64,000 bases of DNA, from contig NC_088330.1 in the NCBI RefSeq assembly GCF_036884655.1, forward strand, positions 30,631,001 to 30,695,000, written 5' to 3'. This stretch comes from Musa acuminata AAA Group. Lineage: Eukaryota; Streptophyta; Magnoliopsida; Zingiberales; Musaceae. Below are positions 61,591-64,000 of the stretch, piece by piece. The translations under genes were made by a program, and so were the position numbers. The stretch's first letter is position 1, and each line of letters starts with the position of its first letter. Under the pieces are notes generated by a model. It had not been told where the DNA came from and did no database searches. It was given only the letters and a program-made list of their open reading frames with translations.

Positions 61591-62695
61591 ATGGTTCCGG
61601 AGTGGGAGATGGCAACGGGGGTGGATTTTGGGATGGGAATGGAATTTGGATCCGGAGCTCGTTATTCTACCACAGCACCTGTTGTCGCGCCGCTTACTCC
61701 TACCACTAGCGCTACTGCCACTACGCCTGCCTACCTCTACGGGGCTCTTCCGCCCACCGCCGACGCCAGTCTCCGCGTCGATGACCTCCTCGACTTCTCC
61801 GACCACGATCTCTACGCTTCTGTTGGCGTCGACGCTCAATTCTACGCCACCACGACGACCGTGCCCGGAAGCGGTCCGCCGTCGGGACAGACGTTCTCCG
61901 GTCGCCAATCTCAGCACACCACCTTCGACCTTTACGTTCCTGTGAGGCAACCACCGGAGCTCCGAGTATGATCTGCACGCGCTTGCTTTAGATGAACGAG
62001 TGCTTGAAGCTTTTGTATTGTTTGTGCAGCAATGCGAGGACGCGGCCGAGCTCGAGTGGCTGTCCAAGTTTGTGGAGGAGTCCTTCTCGGACGTGCCTTC
62101 TTATCAGTCCGGGGCGGCCGTAATTGCGCCCTCGTGTGAGGCGCAGCTCCGGGCGGAGCAGTCGGCCAACGGCCGCGGAGCTCGGGGCAAGCGCTCGAGG
62201 GCGACCATCGGTGCCGTTTCGGCCGCCGCATGGTCCTCATTGGTGACGCCACCGCATCCACCGGCGCAGAACTCGCCTTCGTCTTCGTCCTCGTCGTCGT
62301 CCTCCGAGTTCTCTCCGTCGAGGCCGAAGGCGGGCGGTGCCGACAACGGAAACAGGGGCAGCAGAGGGAAGAAGGGCGGAGGAGGCGTGGGGTTGGAAGG
62401 CGGGGTACGGCGCTGCACGCACTGCGCGTCGGAGAAGACGCCGCAGTGGCGGACGGGGCCGCTGGGACCGAAGACGCTGTGCAACGCGTGCGGCGTGAGG
62501 TTCAAGTCGGGTCGGCTCGTGCCGGAGTACCGGCCGGCAGCGAGCCCCACCTTCGTGCTCACGCAGCACTCCAACTCCCACCGCAAGGTCATGGAGCTCC
62601 GCCGCCAGAAGGAGCTGCTGCTCCTCCGCCACCAGGAGAACGACCCCTCCTCCGCACGGCCGGATCTGCTGTTCAGCGACTATGGGGTTTGCTGA
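61591..62695 (+). CDS. GATA zinc-finger transcription factor, plant subfamily A type
   Basis: Two exons, 61591-61941 and 62030-62695, join in phase 0 (CCT|GTGAGG to TTTGTGCAG) giving 338 residues. The N-terminal half carries [11 protein letters not shown] (about 64-74) and, across the intron, LYVP then [17 protein letters not shown], both typical of subfamily A plant GATA factors. A basic stretch [10 protein letters not shown] precedes a Ser-rich linker. One type IV finger, C-x2-C-x18-C-x2-C, lies at about 246-271 ([20 protein letters not shown] then [10 protein letters not shown]), followed by [17 protein letters not shown] and a Leu/Arg-rich helix [17 protein letters not shown]. These factors bind GATA motifs in light-, nitrogen- and wall-related promoters. 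The ATG at 61591 is the first in frame; one at 61606 is possible. GC content is very high, unlike the flanks. Confidence 0.93.
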
Positions 62696-64000
62696 GCTGA
62701 AGCCAGGCCCCGAAGCTGCCCACGGCCGCCCGCCGGCCGGGCGGTCGTTCTCCCACCACCGCATTATGGTTCCCTTGTTTCTAAATTTGTGCCCCCAACA
62801 AATTCTTGGGTTTCTGTTGTGAAAGGGTCTTCCCGAATCGGACGGTTGAGATCTCATCGAACGGTCTATCTAGATAAGAGATAGGAGTAAAATAAACAAA
62901 TGAAATGATGGAATAGGGGATGGGAAAGCACGTGACTTGCCGCTGCAAGTGAAGTGAAAAGAAATAAATATCTCGGTCACGTGATGACAACGGGGCGACG
63001 GTGAGGAGACGAGCAGTTGTTCCTCTCCCACCTCATGCATGTTTCCCCGGCTAATGACATGCAAATCCTATCCTTGCGTTCGGTCAATCATGGAGATGCT
63101 TTCTGCCTGATATAACGATTGGGTAGGGAGGGAGGGAGGGAGGGAGGAAGAAGGTAAGAAGAGGAGTGTCATTTACACTGTTCATCCCTTCGTTAATCCT
63201 CAATCCTCTTGTGCACGCCGACATGTTTATACGTATAAGGTTTTCGTAATTCTATAATAGAAATATTAGACAAAAATAAAGTGGTCAATCCTGTTGAGTT
63301 TGTCATTTCTCACTCGACCTGAGTAGTTTTCCTAGGCTTAAAATCCAAGAAAGTAAGATCACCTTCCAGTTATATTGGTTCAACTCACAGTAGTTACAAT
63401 GGAGCTATAAGCACGCTAAAACTCCAAACTCAATTATTAACGACCACTTAGGAATCATAAGATCATAATATTCATCTAACAATAATAGAAGATCACGATA
63501 TAGGTAAATACAGAATGATGATTTTTTATTTTTATATATTTTTTAATTCTCAATAAATTTATAATTTAAGAATTAATCATATATTTAAGTATAAGATTTT
63601 AAAAGTGCATGATTGAATGAATCTCTCCTTCAAAACATGTATAAATATATATTATCTTAATAAATAAAATTATTTTTTTTCATAACAAATTCTTATGAGA
63701 GCTTTTCTTTGCTTCGAGCATAGCTCTCTCTTCCTTTTATCTTAGCTTTATAACTTTTAATGCTTTCGGATTTTGATATTGTTGCATCAAAGATGAAGAC
63801 GTGCTGACTCCTCCATACTAATCTCCTAGCATGTTTGGAATAGATCTACTCCATTTTGTTGATCTGATCAGCCTCCTCTAGTGATCGACCAACTTCTTCG
63901 ATATTTCTTCATCATTGTACAATTATGTTTGCTAGGTGTACCATATGCTCCTACCTACTACTTTAGCATCCTCATCTCCTTTTCGTTAATCGTTTAACTC
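62696..64000. other. 3' flank of the GATA gene and AT-rich end of the window
   Basis: The first few hundred bases are probably 3' untranslated sequence and hold two CACGTG palindromes (62929-62934, 62978-62983). A GGGA run lies at 63122-63147. From 63240 to the end the sequence is AT-rich with no recognisable gene. Confidence 0.5.

Noticed and set aside
61366..62857. Long minus-strand frames of 206 and 233 codons
   Set aside because: They are antisense to the GC-rich GATA exons and contain Gly/Arg runs only, while the sense frame has a full GATA finger.

Overview
The window is a piece of a plant nuclear chromosome. The genes have introns, low-GC gene bodies alternate with very GC-rich transcription-factor exons (third positions are nearly all G or C in the AP2/ERF and GATA genes), dinucleotide microsatellites are common, and non-autonomous DNA transposons sit in introns. 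The gene content and the GC-rich regulator exons suggest a monocot, perhaps of the banana lineage. That taxon is my impression and was not tested. I see no prokaryotic or organellar gene, CRISPR array, rRNA or tRNA.

From left to right: an AT-rich flank; a two-exon O-fucosyltransferase-like gene (996-3061, +); a decayed type-A DnaJ co-chaperone pseudogene that keeps an open J domain (5112-8704, +); an intronless DREB-type AP2/ERF regulator (10918-11688, +); a long apparently gene-free stretch (11.7-16.7 kb); a complete 19-exon HUB1/BRE1 histone H2B E3 ligase gene (26907 down to 16753, -); a GC-rich intergenic region; a large Agenet-domain nuclear protein gene of the G2484-1 type with 16 coding exons and an inferred leader exon (31465-48018, +); RNA polymerase II subunit RPB9 in four exons (48958-53331, +); a small NFD6-like mitochondrial protein gene with two possible 3' ends (54927-55288 or to 57998, +); a region dense in CACGTG motifs; and a two-exon GATA zinc-finger regulator (61591-62695, +). 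Exon joins were worked out by hand from GT-AG sites, reading-frame continuity and remembered family sequence. Six reconstructions close without internal stops: 499, 882, 2206, 115, 93/91 and 338 residues.

The centre of the window is a run of three Pol II/chromatin genes. HUB1 and the Agenet gene are divergent, and RPB9 lies just downstream of the Agenet gene. Large introns of HUB1 and the Agenet gene carry three related hAT-like elements whose GC-rich ends and 8-bp target duplications can be read directly. Several introns also carry short tandem duplications.

The best leads are the hAT-like family with exact boundaries, a cluster of eight CACGTG palindromes in 646 bp, three small upstream ORFs ahead of the Agenet protein, a tandem splice acceptor in HUB1 in which one choice gives an immediate stop, two alternative NFD6 C-termini, and the DnaJ pseudogene. 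I found no clearly new multi-gene system.
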